Shown here: positions 30,373-40,350 of the stretch, in pieces
Layout: every line of letters begins with the position of its first letter
How positions within the stretch are numbered: position 1 is the stretch's first letter
Assembly (NCBI RefSeq): GCF_001298445.1
Contig: NZ_CP012036.1
Coordinates: 1,677,263-1,741,262 of the forward strand
DNA length: 64,000 nt
Source: Nostoc piscinale CENA21
GTDB lineage: Bacteria; Cyanobacteriota; Cyanobacteriia; Cyanobacteriales; Nostocaceae
Direction of reading: 5' to 3'
Translations under genes and position numbers: made by a program
The notes under the pieces: generated by a model
What the model saw: only the letters and a program-made list of their open reading frames with translations
What the model was told of the DNA's origin: nothing
Databases searched by the model: none

Positions 30373-31404
30373 TTAGCCATGATAATAAGATGGTTCATAA
30401 ACTCGCCCCCATTCAGGTTTATATGTCCGCAAAGCTTTCATATATTGGGCGCGTTCAAAGGCGCTGGGATTTGGGCAATTTTTCTGACTCATGCTACCTT
30501 GTAACTGCCGGACTGATTCATATTCGTGTTTTTCCATCCATTGGCGCATTTCCTCCTCAATGCAGTGAATGTGATTAATGCCTTGATGCAGCAGTACAGA
30601 ACACAACATAGTAATATTTGCGCCCACCATCAGCATTTTTAAGACATCTTGGCCGTTGTGAATACCACTGGTTGCGGCTAAGTCGGCATTGATGCGATCA
30701 TAGAGAATAGCAATCCAACGCAGAGGTAAGCGGATATCTTGGGGAGTGCTTAAAAGTACGTTTGGTTGGACTTCCAAGGTTTCGAGGTTGATATCTGGTT
30801 GATAAAATCGATTGAACAACACCAAAGCATCAGCCCCAGCATCATCTAAACGCTGGGCGAAATTGGCCATATTGGTAAAATAGGGACTCAGCTTGACTGC
30901 AACGGGAACATTCACAGAAGCTTTGACGTTACGCACCATATTGACGTAACTTTCCTCGATATCTTCTCCTGGAAGTTCCGTGTCAGTTTGGACGTAGTAA
31001 ATATTTAATTCTAGTGCTGAAATACCTGCCTGTTTTAAAAGCCTAGCGTAGTCAGTCCAGCCATCTAAAGAAGAACCATTCAAGCTGGCAATAATGGGGA
31101 TATCGACTTTTTCCTTAGCTTTGTGAATTAGTTCTAAATATTCGTCTGGGCCGATGCGAAATCTTTCTGGTTCAGGAAAATAAGTCAGAGATTCAGCAAA
31201 ACTTTCTGTGCCATAAGTTAAGTGATGATGCAGTTCGTAACTTTCTAAGCTTAACTGTTCTTCAAACAGTGAGTGCATTACAACTGCACCAGCACCAGCA
31301 TCTTCCATGCGTTGAATGTTATCAATATTTTCTGTTAATGGAGATGATGAGGGGACAAGGGGCGATCGCAATTGCATCCCCATGTATGTTGTAGTTATGT
31401 CCAT
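30373..31404 (-). CDS. dihydroorotate dehydrogenase-like FMN protein
   Basis: 343-residue TIM-barrel flavoprotein of the PyrD superfamily. Seen: MDITTTYMGMQLRSPLVPSS, IIASLNGSSLDGW, VKLSPYFTNMANFAQ, and LVLFNRFYQPDI, with ISALELNIYY replacing the usual ALELNxSCPN. The catalytic Ser/Cys segment of true PyrD is not evident, so the substrate may not be dihydroorotate. Homologous proteins are often found beside nifJ in cyanobacteria, as here, 165 nt after its stop. It could be a redox partner of the pyruvate oxidoreductase, but that is inference. Confidence 0.85.
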   Translation of the reverse strand: MDITTTYMGMQLRSPLVPSSSPLTENIDNIQRMEDAGAGAVVMHSLFEEQLSLESYELHHHLTYGTESFAESLTYFPEPERFRIGPDEYLELIHKAKEKVDIPIIASLNGSSLDGWTDYARLLKQAGISALELNIYYVQTDTELPGEDIEESYVNMVRNVKASVNVPVAVKLSPYFTNMANFAQRLDDAGADALVLFNRFYQPDINLETLEVQPNVLLSTPQDIRLPLRWIAILYDRINADLAATSGIHNGQDVLKMLMVGANITMLCSVLLHQGINHIHCIEEEMRQWMEKHEYESVRQLQGSMSQKNCPNPSAFERAQYMKALRTYKPEWGRVYEPSYYHG

Positions 31405-31569
31405 ATCACTTTATTCCTAAATAGTTGAGAGGTGTGAAGTAATGCGATTTCTTAAAACCCCTCTCCAAACCTCTCCCCGAAGCGGGGAGAGGCTTTGAAT
31501 CTTCCTCCCCTGCCCTTGTAGGGAAGGGGTTGGGGGTTAGGTTTTGAGAGAAAGCTGAAGTATGAAATT
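31405..31569. repeat. paired CCCCTCTCC / GGAGAGG repeats
   Basis: CCTCTCCCCGAAGCGGGGAGAGG at about 31471-31493 is a near-perfect hairpin, with a second related arm pair (CCCCTGCCCTTG/AAGGGGTTGGGG) right after. This is a known style of cyanobacterial intergenic repeat; here it separates nifJ from the DHOD-like gene. Confidence 0.5.
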
Positions 31570-34500
31570 TCACACTTCATACTTTTCTGCTGCTAAATAT
31601 TGATATGTTTGCCATCGGGTATTGACATCGGCTTGGGCTTCTTGGAGTAACTGCTTGGCTGCTTCTGGGTTAATTTTGGTCAGCATCTTGAAGCGGTTTT
31701 CTAGATACATCGATTGTTCTATCGAGAGTTTTGGTGTGCGGGAGTCTAGTTGTAGGGGGTTTTCGCCAAGGTTGCGGAGTTCTGGGTTATACCTATACAG
31801 TAGCCATCTACCTGAATCAACGGCGGCTTTTTGATTGTGCATACCTTGGCTCAAATCTATGCCGTGGGCAATGCAATGACTGTAAGCGATAATTAATGAT
31901 GTCCCAGGATAAGCCTCGGCTTCTAAAAAGGCTTTGAGCGTTTGTTCATCTCTCGCACCCATCGCCACACTCGCAACGTAGACGTTACCGTAAGTCATGG
32001 CGATTAAACCTAAGTCTTTTTTGGGTGCAGGTTTACCACCAGCAGCAAATTTGGCGACGGCGGCTTTAGGAGTGGATTTGGACATCTGTCCGCCTGTGTT
32101 GGAATACACTTCTGTGTCAAGCACTAAAATATTCACATTGCGACCACTGGCGAAGACGTGATCTAGTCCCCCAAAGCCGATGTCATAAGCCCAACCATCA
32201 CCGCCAATAATCCAGACGCTCTTTTTAACGAGGTAGTCGGCAATACTCAGCAGTTCTTTGGCTTTGGGGTGATTAATAATTTCTAGCTTGTGTTTGAGGA
32301 TAGCAATGCGATCGCGTTGTTCGCAAATATCGGCTTCATCTTTCTGCACAGCATTCAAAATACTATTTGCTAGTTCTTCTCCTACCACTGGCGCGAGTAA
32401 AGTCAGCATTTCGGCGGCGAATTGGGCTTGTTTATCAATAGAAATGCGAAAACCTAACCCAAATTCGGCGTTATCTTCAAATAAACTATTAGACCAAGCA
32501 GGGCCTCGTCCTTCGGCGTTTTGTGTCCAAGGTGTTGTCGGTAAGTTACCACCATAAATCGAAGAACAACCTGTGGCGTTGGCAACAATCATGCGATCGC
32601 CAAACAACTGTGTTGCTAATTTAATATAGGGAGTTTCCCCACAACCGCCGCAAGCACCAGAAAATTCAAATAGCGGTTCTTGCATTTGCTGTTGGTTGAT
32701 ATGATTTAGCTTCAAGTTGCGTCTATCAGGGTTGGGAAGATTTAAGAAGAAATCCCAATTTTGCCGTTCAGCTTCTCGCAATGGGGGTTGCGGTTCCATA
32801 TTGATAGCTTTTTTGCGCGTTTCGCTTTTATTCTTCGCCGGACACACATCTACACAAATACCGCAACCTGTACAATCTTCGGCGGCTACTTGGATAGTGT
32901 ATTTTAAGCCGTGCCAATCATGGTCTTTGGCATTGGTACTCTTAAAAGTGGGCGGTGCATTTTCTAGTTCTTGGGGTTCGTAAACCTTGCTACGAATCAC
33001 ACTGTGAGGACACACCATCACACATTTACCACACTGCACGCAGACATCTGCATCCCATACAGGAATTTCTTGGGTAATGTTGCGTTTTTCCCATTTAGCA
33101 GTTCCGGTGGGGTAAGTTCCATCCACAGGTAACGCACTCACAGGTAAATCATCGCCACATTTAGCAATCATTGTACCTAGCACTTCCCGCACGAAAGTTG
33201 GTGCAGTATCGGGTACAGGTGAGCGCAGTTTAATGTGACTATCTATACCTGCTGGAACTTTGACTTTATGGAGATTATCTAAGCTGCGGTCTACGGCGTT
33301 GAGGTTCATTTGGACAATTTCATTGCCCTTTTTGCCGTAGGATTTGGTAATTGATTGCTTGATTTGGGCGATCGCTTCTTCTCGTAACAACACACCAGAC
33401 AAGGCAAAAAAGCATACTTGCATTACCGTATTTATTCTGCCGCCCATCCCCGCTTCGCGGGCAACTTTATAAGCATTAATTACATAAAATTTGAGTTGTT
33501 TTGCAATAATTTGTGTTTGGACTAATCTCGGTAATTTCTGCCAAACATCTTCTACATTGTAAGGACTATTTAATAAGAAAGTTCCACCAGGAATAATATG
33601 CGCCAACATATCAAACTGTTCTAAAAATCCCCATTGGTGACAGGCGACAAAGTTGGCTTGGCTAATTAAATAAGTGGAGTGAATAGGTTGAGAACCGAAG
33701 CGGAGATGGGAAACCGTCACCGAACCAGATTTTTTCGAGTCGTAGACAAAATAACCTTGGGCGTAATTATCAGTTTCCTCGCCAATAATTTTGATGGAGT
33801 TTTTATTTGCACCCACAGTTCCATCGGAACCCAAACCATAGAAAATTGCCCGGACTATATTATCTGGTTCAATGTGAAATTCTGGGTCATAATCTAAGCT
33901 GGTATGGGTGACATCATCGTTAATACCAATGGTGAAATGATTTTTGGGTGTAGTCTCTGCCAAATTATCAAACACAGCTTTAATCATCGCCGGTGTAAAT
34001 TCTTTGGAAGATAAACCATATCTTCCACCCACTACACCCTTACACCCCTGCACCCCTACACCCCAAACTTCATGCAAAGCAGTGATGACATCCAAATACA
34101 ATGGTTCACCGGACGCGCCAGGTTCTTTAGTTCTGTCTAAAACGGCAATGCTGCGAGTCGTGGCGGGTAATGCAGCGATAAATCTTTGGCTATCAAAGGG
34201 ACGATACAACCGCACTTTGACTACACCAACTTTTTCACCACGGGCATTGAGATAATCTACGGTTTCTTGGACGGCTTCGCAACCAGAACCCATAATCACG
34301 ATAATTCTTTCGGCGGTGCGATCGCCATAATATTCAAATAATTGATATTGTCGCCCTGTCATTTGGGCGAACTCATCCATAATTTTTTGGGTGATATCTG
34401 GACAAGCATCATAATAAGAATTAACTGTTTCTCTGGCTTGAAAATAAACATCAGGGTTTTGGGCTGTACCCCGTAACACTGGTTTATCAGGAGTTAAGGC

Positions 34501-35121
34501 GCGGGAACGATGGGCAAATACTAATTCATTGGGGATGAATGCGCGTAAATCTTCTTCATTTAATAGTTCTAATTTATCAACTTCGTGGGAAGTGCGAAAA
34601 CCATCAAAGAAATGTAAAAAAGGAAGGCGAGATTCTAAACTTGCTCTTGTAGAAATTAAAGCAAAATCATGGGCTTCTTGCACAGAGGCGGCGCATAACA
34701 TTGCAAAACCAGTCCCACGACAAGCCATAACATCACTATGGTCGCCAAAAATTGAGAGACCTTGGGCGGCGAGCGATCGCGCAGCAATATGAAATACTGT
34801 AGGTGTGAGTTCTCCCGCTATTTTGTACATATTCGGGATCATCAACAATAATCCCTGAGATGCTGTGAATGTGGTTGTTAAAGAACCTGTTTGTAAAGCA
34901 CCATGCACTGCACCTGCTACGCCGCCTTCACTCTGCATCTGTACTACTGTTGGTACAGTTCCCCAAATATTTGGTTTACTTTCACTCGCCCAAGCATCCG
35001 CCCATTCAGCCATCGGCGAAGAAGGAGTAATTGGATAAATTGCTATGACTTCATTCAGTCGATAGACAACTTGAGCTACTACCTCATTACCATCTATGGT
35101 TGCAAAGGTTCTCTGATTCAT
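31570..35121 (-). CDS. nifJ: pyruvate:ferredoxin (flavodoxin) oxidoreductase
   Basis: Oxidises pyruvate and CoA to acetyl-CoA and CO2 while reducing ferredoxin or flavodoxin; cytosolic. The 1183-residue single chain is full length. Domains in order: pyrimidine-binding domain with YPITPSSPMAEWAD, a second transketolase-like domain, EKR region, two [4Fe-4S] clusters (CVQCGKCVMVCP and CTGCGICVDVCP at about 690-760), and the thiamine-PP domain with the third cluster CGGCGETPY and GDGWAYDIGFGGLDHV. In diazotrophs it can feed electrons to nitrogenase; in non-diazotrophs it supports fermentation. Upstream DNA is short (94 nt to the next gene). Confidence 0.97.
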   Translation of the reverse strand: MNQRTFATIDGNEVVAQVVYRLNEVIAIYPITPSSPMAEWADAWASESKPNIWGTVPTVVQMQSEGGVAGAVHGALQTGSLTTTFTASQGLLLMIPNMYKIAGELTPTVFHIAARSLAAQGLSIFGDHSDVMACRGTGFAMLCAASVQEAHDFALISTRASLESRLPFLHFFDGFRTSHEVDKLELLNEEDLRAFIPNELVFAHRSRALTPDKPVLRGTAQNPDVYFQARETVNSYYDACPDITQKIMDEFAQMTGRQYQLFEYYGDRTAERIIVIMGSGCEAVQETVDYLNARGEKVGVVKVRLYRPFDSQRFIAALPATTRSIAVLDRTKEPGASGEPLYLDVITALHEVWGVGVQGCKGVVGGRYGLSSKEFTPAMIKAVFDNLAETTPKNHFTIGINDDVTHTSLDYDPEFHIEPDNIVRAIFYGLGSDGTVGANKNSIKIIGEETDNYAQGYFVYDSKKSGSVTVSHLRFGSQPIHSTYLISQANFVACHQWGFLEQFDMLAHIIPGGTFLLNSPYNVEDVWQKLPRLVQTQIIAKQLKFYVINAYKVAREAGMGGRINTVMQVCFFALSGVLLREEAIAQIKQSITKSYGKKGNEIVQMNLNAVDRSLDNLHKVKVPAGIDSHIKLRSPVPDTAPTFVREVLGTMIAKCGDDLPVSALPVDGTYPTGTAKWEKRNITQEIPVWDADVCVQCGKCVMVCPHSVIRSKVYEPQELENAPPTFKSTNAKDHDWHGLKYTIQVAAEDCTGCGICVDVCPAKNKSETRKKAINMEPQPPLREAERQNWDFFLNLPNPDRRNLKLNHINQQQMQEPLFEFSGACGGCGETPYIKLATQLFGDRMIVANATGCSSIYGGNLPTTPWTQNAEGRGPAWSNSLFEDNAEFGLGFRISIDKQAQFAAEMLTLLAPVVGEELANSILNAVQKDEADICEQRDRIAILKHKLEIINHPKAKELLSIADYLVKKSVWIIGGDGWAYDIGFGGLDHVFASGRNVNILVLDTEVYSNTGGQMSKSTPKAAVAKFAAGGKPAPKKDLGLIAMTYGNVYVASVAMGARDEQTLKAFLEAEAYPGTSLIIAYSHCIAHGIDLSQGMHNQKAAVDSGRWLLYRYNPELRNLGENPLQLDSRTPKLSIEQSMYLENRFKMLTKINPEAAKQLLQEAQADVNTRWQTYQYLAAEKYEV

Positions 35122-35215
35122 TTTCCTGTCTTCCCTCTGCCTTTGGCTTTTCTTCTAGACTTTGCTGTTTCTAAGTTGAAGTTAGGAGAAAAACATGAGG
35201 AAGTTGTGAGGAAAA

Positions 35216-36592
35216 TTACATATTCGGACACCCAGGCATATTATCTCCAAGCAGCAACCGTGCCAGACTGGGTAAAGCTTCACCGTATGTAGGATGGATG
35301 TGAACCGATCGCTCTAACAATTGCCAAGTTGCTCCTGCTTCCATCAGGGATAAAAATACATGAACTAGTTCAGCAGTTTCGTACCCTACTAAGGTTGCTC
35401 CCAGGATTTTGTCTGTTTCGCGGTCGATTACCATCCGATAAAATCCGAGGTCATGCCCCCACTCGATCGCACGCGCAATTTGGCTCATGGGTAAGGTGAC
35501 AGTATGGGCGTTGATACCTTGTTTCTGAGCCTGTTCTAAGGTCATACCCACCCGCCCTACCTGGGGTTCTGTGTAAACAGCATAACCAAGGACGCGATCG
35601 CTGCGTGTGCGGTTTTCTCCACACAAAATTGCTTTTAAGCGGCGATAGTCTTCCCATGACACATGGGTAAAAGCAGGCTGTTTGGCAGCATCTCCGATGG
35701 CATAGACTCCAGAACAGGTAGTCTGGAACTGGTCATCAATTTTGACAAAGCCTCGCTCGTCTAGCTCAATGCCGCTGGCGGTTGCATTTAAGGCACTTGT
35801 ATTGGGTTTGCGTCCAATCGCCACCAGCAACGCTTCTCCCTGGAGTTGTTCGCCATTGCTCAGGGTTAAACTAAACACATTATTCTCGTGGGCGACGTGA
35901 TTCACATTGACTCCAAAGTGGAGATGTATCCCATCCTGCTTGAATGCTTCTGCTAAGACCTTGCTGACATCAGGCTCTTCCTGTCCAAGGACGCGATCGC
36001 CCCGCACAATTAAGTGGGTCTGACTGCCCAACCGCGCTAGTCCTTGTCCCAATTCCAAGCCAATATAGCCGCCTCCAATCACCAATAAACGGGCTGGTAA
36101 GGTATTCAAGTCAAAGAAGTTACGGTTAGTTAAGTAGGGCGTTCCGGCAAGTCCGGGAATATCAGGAATTAGTGATGACGTGCCTGTGTTAATAATTACT
36201 AGAGGAGCCTGAAAGTTAACATCCCCACCTTTGACCGTCCGTTCACCGACAAAAGCAGCTTCGGCACAAATGACTTTAACACCCGCAGTCTCCAATCGCT
36301 TGTGAATCCCTTGATTAAAGGTGCTGCGGATGCCCCGAACTCGCTCCATGACCGCAGGGAAATCCACTTGAACCTCTGTGTGGATGCCTAACTTCTGACT
36401 CTGGCGCGCCCGACCTGCTGCATGAGCCGCTGCTAAGAACGCTTTGGACGGAGTGCAACCATAGTTAATGCAACTGCCACCTAAAGCATCCCGCTCAAAC
36501 AAGACAACCTTACGTCCTTCATTGGCAAAATCAGCCGCCAGTGGAATGCCTCCTTGACCACTGCCGATCACGATGACATCTGCTGTTTCCAT
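35216..36592 (-). CDS. FAD-dependent pyridine nucleotide-disulfide oxidoreductase
   Basis: Class I flavoprotein disulfide reductase of 458 residues, in the lipoamide dehydrogenase / mercuric reductase group. FAD motif VIGSGQGGIPLA at about 8-19, redox disulfide GGSCINYGCTPSK (Cys41 and Cys46), NAD(P) motif VIGGGYIGLELG, second FAD motif YAIGDAA, and the C-terminal catalytic pair HIHPTYGE. No N-terminal metal-binding domain and no C-terminal Cys pair of MerA are seen, so mercury reduction is not indicated. The substrate is unknown. It is followed by an SDR gene upstream on the same strand, 108 nt away. Confidence 0.9.
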   Translation of the reverse strand: METADVIVIGSGQGGIPLAADFANEGRKVVLFERDALGGSCINYGCTPSKAFLAAAHAAGRARQSQKLGIHTEVQVDFPAVMERVRGIRSTFNQGIHKRLETAGVKVICAEAAFVGERTVKGGDVNFQAPLVIINTGTSSLIPDIPGLAGTPYLTNRNFFDLNTLPARLLVIGGGYIGLELGQGLARLGSQTHLIVRGDRVLGQEEPDVSKVLAEAFKQDGIHLHFGVNVNHVAHENNVFSLTLSNGEQLQGEALLVAIGRKPNTSALNATASGIELDERGFVKIDDQFQTTCSGVYAIGDAAKQPAFTHVSWEDYRRLKAILCGENRTRSDRVLGYAVYTEPQVGRVGMTLEQAQKQGINAHTVTLPMSQIARAIEWGHDLGFYRMVIDRETDKILGATLVGYETAELVHVFLSLMEAGATWQLLERSVHIHPTYGEALPSLARLLLGDNMPGCPNM

Positions 36593-36700
36593 CAGCGCGA
36601 CACTCCTTGGAGATAGTTGGCTTTCATCACACTCTCACACTCAAAGTTAAAACCTCTCTGCCTATTGAGGTAGGTGTGGATTAAGCGATGACATTTAAAC

Positions 36701-37450
36701 CTAGCGAAGTCCACCAGCAATGTACAGCGTTTCGCCAGTGATCCAGGCTGAATCGGCAGAAGCCAGGAAGACAACAGCAGGGGCGATGTCTTGTGGCTGC
36801 CCAATCCTACCCAGTGGTGTTTGCGCTTCAATCTGTTGGCGGCCTTCACCCTCAGTAATTCCTGCTGTGTGCGTACCCTCAGTTTCCACCATGCCAGGAT
36901 TAATGGAGTTGACTCGAATCTGGCGGGGGCCTAACTCTTTAGCTAACGACTTTGTGATAGCATCAACAGCCGCTTTGGTAGCACTATAGATTGAGGCGTT
37001 CGCAGGTGTAAAAGTGCTGACGAGAGAACTGATATTGATAATGCTACCGCCTGTCGAACCGAAGTGCTTTATGGCTTGTTGTGAGGCGAGGATTAATCCC
37101 AACACATTCAAATCGAATTGCTTGTGGAAGTGTTCTTCGGTGATGTTTTCAAGTGGGGAAAATTCATAAATTCCAGCATTGTTGACTAAAATATCCAGCC
37201 TACCGAATGTTTGCTGTGTCTGTGCAAACAGATGTTCAATCTCTGCTTTTTTGGCAACATTTGCCTGGAGAGCGATCGCCTTGCCTCCGTTGCTGACAAT
37301 CTCGTCAACTACACGATTGGCTGCTTCTTGGCTAGATGCGTAGTTGACGACAACGCCTGCACCTTCGGCTGCCAGATGTTTGGCGATTGAGGCACCAATA
37401 CCTTTCGACGCACCTGTAACGACTGCGATTTTGCCATCTAGTTTTGTCAT
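36701..37450 (-). CDS. SDR family oxidoreductase (FabG-like)
   Basis: 249-residue classical short-chain dehydrogenase. TGASKGIGASIAKHLA at about 13-28, NNAG, catalytic Ser in NISSLVS, YSATK with Tyr/Lys at about 153-157, and VNSINPGMVETEG. An Asn-Tyr after strand 2 (VVVNYASS) favours NADP. Similar proteins are glucose 1-dehydrogenases or 3-oxoacyl reductases. It may form a two-gene operon with the flavoprotein downstream, which could suggest a linked redox function. The codons look slightly more GC-rich than in neighbours. Confidence 0.88.
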   Translation of the reverse strand: MTKLDGKIAVVTGASKGIGASIAKHLAAEGAGVVVNYASSQEAANRVVDEIVSNGGKAIALQANVAKKAEIEHLFAQTQQTFGRLDILVNNAGIYEFSPLENITEEHFHKQFDLNVLGLILASQQAIKHFGSTGGSIINISSLVSTFTPANASIYSATKAAVDAITKSLAKELGPRQIRVNSINPGMVETEGTHTAGITEGEGRQQIEAQTPLGRIGQPQDIAPAVVFLASADSAWITGETLYIAGGLR

Positions 37451-37978
37451 ACCTGTGATTCCTGTGGTTGTTGGGTTTAAGATATCTGTCCGAAATAGGT
37501 GCGAACTTAGATAACTGCATCCGCGATCGCTAACTAATCGATCAATTGCTACTTAATAGGTTGATACATAGCTGAATTTCAGCAGTCTAATTTTGATGAT
37601 CTGATTGCGCGTTCCGGGACTGATCTTACTTTCAATCAGTTATCGTGATTAGTTAATTTTTGGTTAAACTTAGACTATCGATGTTCTTAATTTAAAATAC
37701 CAGTTAACTTAGAGCGTACACACTTAGTGACATCAACGAGTAACGATAAAAGCACCCAGAGCGATCGCTACAACATATCATGAACATAAATAGGTTCCAA
37801 TCAGGTGTGATATTATTTAACGCTGATTCCAGTCAAATTACTCCAGTTATTTGATTTAAAACAAAATTATCAGGTTGTGCGTGGTATTTGTAATGTTCTG
37901 TGTGAAAAACTGTGAACTGAGACGCACAACTCTAGATATTGCACAATAAATTTAGTTCGTTGTGGTGACTACCAACAA
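37451..37978. other. 528-nt intergenic region, no gene seen
   Basis: Lies between divergent SDR and tldD genes and must hold both promoters. No ORF, RNA gene or strong hairpin could be supported. Confidence 0.4.
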
Positions 37979-39373
37979 ATGCCAACTACACTTGCTGACG
38001 CACAAAATTTAGTTTCTGACCTCATCTCCCGCTACTCATCCCGTGTAGATTATTTGATGATTCGCCTAGAGGAAGCAGAAGGGACTGATATCTTGTTGCG
38101 TGGCGACAAGGTAGAAACCCTCAGTGAAGGTATTTCCATTGGTGGACATATTCGCGCTTGCTACAAAGGTGGCTGGGGTTTGAGCAGTTTTAACCAGCTT
38201 TCTACTATTAAAGAACGAATTGAAGAAGCGATCGCAGCTGCCCGGATGGTAGGTGATGAAGAAACTTTACTAGCGCCCATTGACCCAGTGCAAGCAGTCT
38301 GTCAATTACCTCTACTAGGTACAGATCCACGTAAAATTAGCCTATCGCAGAAAAAACAATTGTGCGATCGCTACACTCAACTATTAAAAAGTGTTGACAC
38401 CCAAATTACTACAACTTCCGTTCGCTACGGTGATAGCGCCCAAAGAATCATCATTGCTACCTCCGAAGGTACACTGATTGACCAATCTTGGGTAGATATG
38501 GAAATGCGCTTCGCTGCCACCGCCAGAAACGGCGAAACCGTCCAAACCGGAAGAGAAACTACAGGTTCTCGTAAAGCCTACGAAGATTTAATAAATTTAG
38601 ATGAACAAGTCAAAAGTGCAGCTCAAAGAGCAGTTGCAGCTTTATCTCTCCCACCAGTTAAAGGTAATACCTATACCGTAGTTATTGACCCCATCCTCAC
38701 AGGTTTATTTGTTCATGAAGCTTTTGGTCATCTTTCCGAAGCTGATATGGCTTACGAAAACCCCGACTTACTCGAAGTTATGACCATCGGGCGGCGCTTT
38801 GGGCCAGAAGAACTACAAATTTTTGATGGTGCAGCCCCAACCGGACACCGTGGTAGTTATTTTTATGATGATGAAGGTACACCCGCCACAACCACCCAAC
38901 TTATCCAAGATGGGGTTTTAGTCGGAAGGTTGCACTCACGAGAAACCGCCGGCAAATTAGACGAAGCCCCCACTGGTAACGCCCGTTGTCTCAATTATCA
39001 CTTCAGCCCGATTGTCCGAATGACTAATACCTGGATAGAGCCAGGAAAAACGCCAGTCGCCGATTTATTTACAGATATCAAAGAAGGAGTCTACGCCCGT
39101 AACTGGTTGGGGGGGATGACTAATGGTGAAATGTTCACTTTTAGCGCCGGGGAAGCATGGATGATTAGAAACGGCAAAATTGCTGAACCTGTCAGAGATG
39201 TCACACTGTCGGGTAATGTTTTCCAAACCCTAGCTGATATTGAAGCAATTGGCGATGACTTCTACTGGGATGAGTCTGGTGGCTGTGGTAAGGGAGGGCA
39301 AAATGGTTTACCTGTAGGTTGTGGTGGCCCCAGCCTCCGCATTAGAGATGTCGTTGTAGGTGGAGAAGTTTAG
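37979..39373 (+). CDS. tldD: TldD family metalloprotease
   Basis: TldD works with PmbA (TldE) as a heterodimeric zinc protease that trims unfolded peptides, including modified peptides. The 464-residue protein carries the HExxxH zinc motif in FVHEAFGHLSEAD at about residue 255, and the conserved GEMFTFSAGEAWMIRNGKI and GCGKGGQNGLPVGCGGPSLRI ending that marks the TldD subunit. The partner gene is not in this window. Confidence 0.93.
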   Translation: MPTTLADAQNLVSDLISRYSSRVDYLMIRLEEAEGTDILLRGDKVETLSEGISIGGHIRACYKGGWGLSSFNQLSTIKERIEEAIAAARMVGDEETLLAPIDPVQAVCQLPLLGTDPRKISLSQKKQLCDRYTQLLKSVDTQITTTSVRYGDSAQRIIIATSEGTLIDQSWVDMEMRFAATARNGETVQTGRETTGSRKAYEDLINLDEQVKSAAQRAVAALSLPPVKGNTYTVVIDPILTGLFVHEAFGHLSEADMAYENPDLLEVMTIGRRFGPEELQIFDGAAPTGHRGSYFYDDEGTPATTTQLIQDGVLVGRLHSRETAGKLDEAPTGNARCLNYHFSPIVRMTNTWIEPGKTPVADLFTDIKEGVYARNWLGGMTNGEMFTFSAGEAWMIRNGKIAEPVRDVTLSGNVFQTLADIEAIGDDFYWDESGGCGKGGQNGLPVGCGGPSLRIRDVVVGGEV

Positions 39374-39380
39374 TTAAATG

Positions 39381-39418
39381 CGTAATGCGTAATTTATAAT
39401 TACAGATTACGCATTACG
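39381..39418. terminator. bidirectional hairpin between tldD and a small gene
   Basis: CGTAATGCGTAAT at 39381-39393 and ATTACGCATTACG at 39406-39418 form a perfect 13-bp stem with a 12-base loop. The right arm covers the stop codon of the convergent small gene. No long U-run is present, so a dispersed repeat is the alternative. Confidence 0.5.
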
Positions 39419-39677
39419 AATTATCTATGATTTTTTTGAGTGAAGCCATCCACATATCTGGCGGATCAGCATAGTAATCTATTTCTGCAACTTGATATCG
39501 CAATAATTCAGAACCACAACGTAAAATAATGTAATCACAAGGCTGAATGCCTTGCCCTATGCCTGTCATTCTTCCTTCTAAACCATAATTGAGCCACTCA
39601 AATACATAATCTTCACCTGGAATAAATTTACTGTAATTATGTGTTTTATATTTTGGCTTTAGTTCATTAACTGACAT
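39414..39677 (-). CDS. small conserved-looking hypothetical protein
   Basis: 87 residues from the ATG at 39677 (MSVNELKPKYKTHNYSKFIPGEDYVF). An in-frame TTG five codons upstream (39692) is the only earlier option and is less likely. The protein is acidic with many aromatic residues (EWLNYGLEGRMTGIGQGIQP, DYYADPPDMWMASL), no signal peptide and no known motif. Function unknown. Confidence 0.65.
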   Translation of the reverse strand: MSVNELKPKYKTHNYSKFIPGEDYVFEWLNYGLEGRMTGIGQGIQPCDYIILRCGSELLRYQVAEIDYYADPPDMWMASLKKIIDNS

Positions 39678-39692
39678 AACTGATAGTGGCAA

Positions 39693-40320
39693 CCAATTGA
39701 AAAAAATTAAAACTTAAAGTCATATTTTTTTCCGTAAAAAACTAAAAACATCGATATATCTTGAGCAATAAGCAATAGTGAAAAAGCAGTATACTTCGAC
39801 TGCTAGAGATAACTTGTTATGTAGATGAACCAATAGGTTGAATTAGCAACCATTTCATCATTTTATAAGCAGGATTCAGAATTGATGCAGATTTTTTGTA
39901 GACTTAATTCCGAATTTTAATTGTTTAATTTTTATCTAAAGATAATATCCGTGTTGCTGATGATGCTAACCATAAAATCTATCAATGATTCAGGTTATTG
40001 TATTGGACTGCTCAAAGATGGGTTTAGTACATAAATTATAGAAGTATAAAAGGTAGTGTTCACATCGAATTTATTAAAAATTCAATTAAGAACGCTTGAG
40101 ACATAAGTCTTGATTACTTGACTTTCGATTATATATAAATATATGTATTCAGGATGACAGTCGAGCGTCATTTAGCTGAATTTTTATCAAAAATACAACA
40201 TTTCAAGTTATTTCAGTACTTATGGTGGAAATTCACATTCCAAATCTTCATCAACTAAGAATATAATTAGCCTGCGTTCGGCTTTGCTGTTGCTGATAGG
40301 CTAGACAGGCTTTGTTTTTA
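39693..40320. other. AT-rich intergenic region, no gene seen
   Basis: About 630 nt with no ORF of coding character. A GC-richer patch near 40265-40315 has a possible short repeat (GCCTGCGTTCGGC). Nothing else to report. Confidence 0.4.
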
Positions 40321-40350
40321 TAGCCCTAGACTTTCAGTCTGAGGGGTTTA
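40321..40350. repeat. dispersed repeat, inverted copy
   Basis: CCCTAGACT (40324-40332) pairs with AGTCTGAGGG (40336-40345). On the minus strand it matches the element at 26363-26390. It sits at the end of coaE and may act as its terminator, though no good U-run follows. Confidence 0.45.

Noticed and set aside
35216..36592. Mercuric reductase
   Set aside because: The C-terminal vicinal cysteine pair and N-terminal metal-binding domain are missing, and no mer genes are nearby.
36592..36849. 85-codon ORF overlapping the SDR
   Set aside because: Overlaps the clearly coding SDR 3' end in another frame and has no protein-like pattern.
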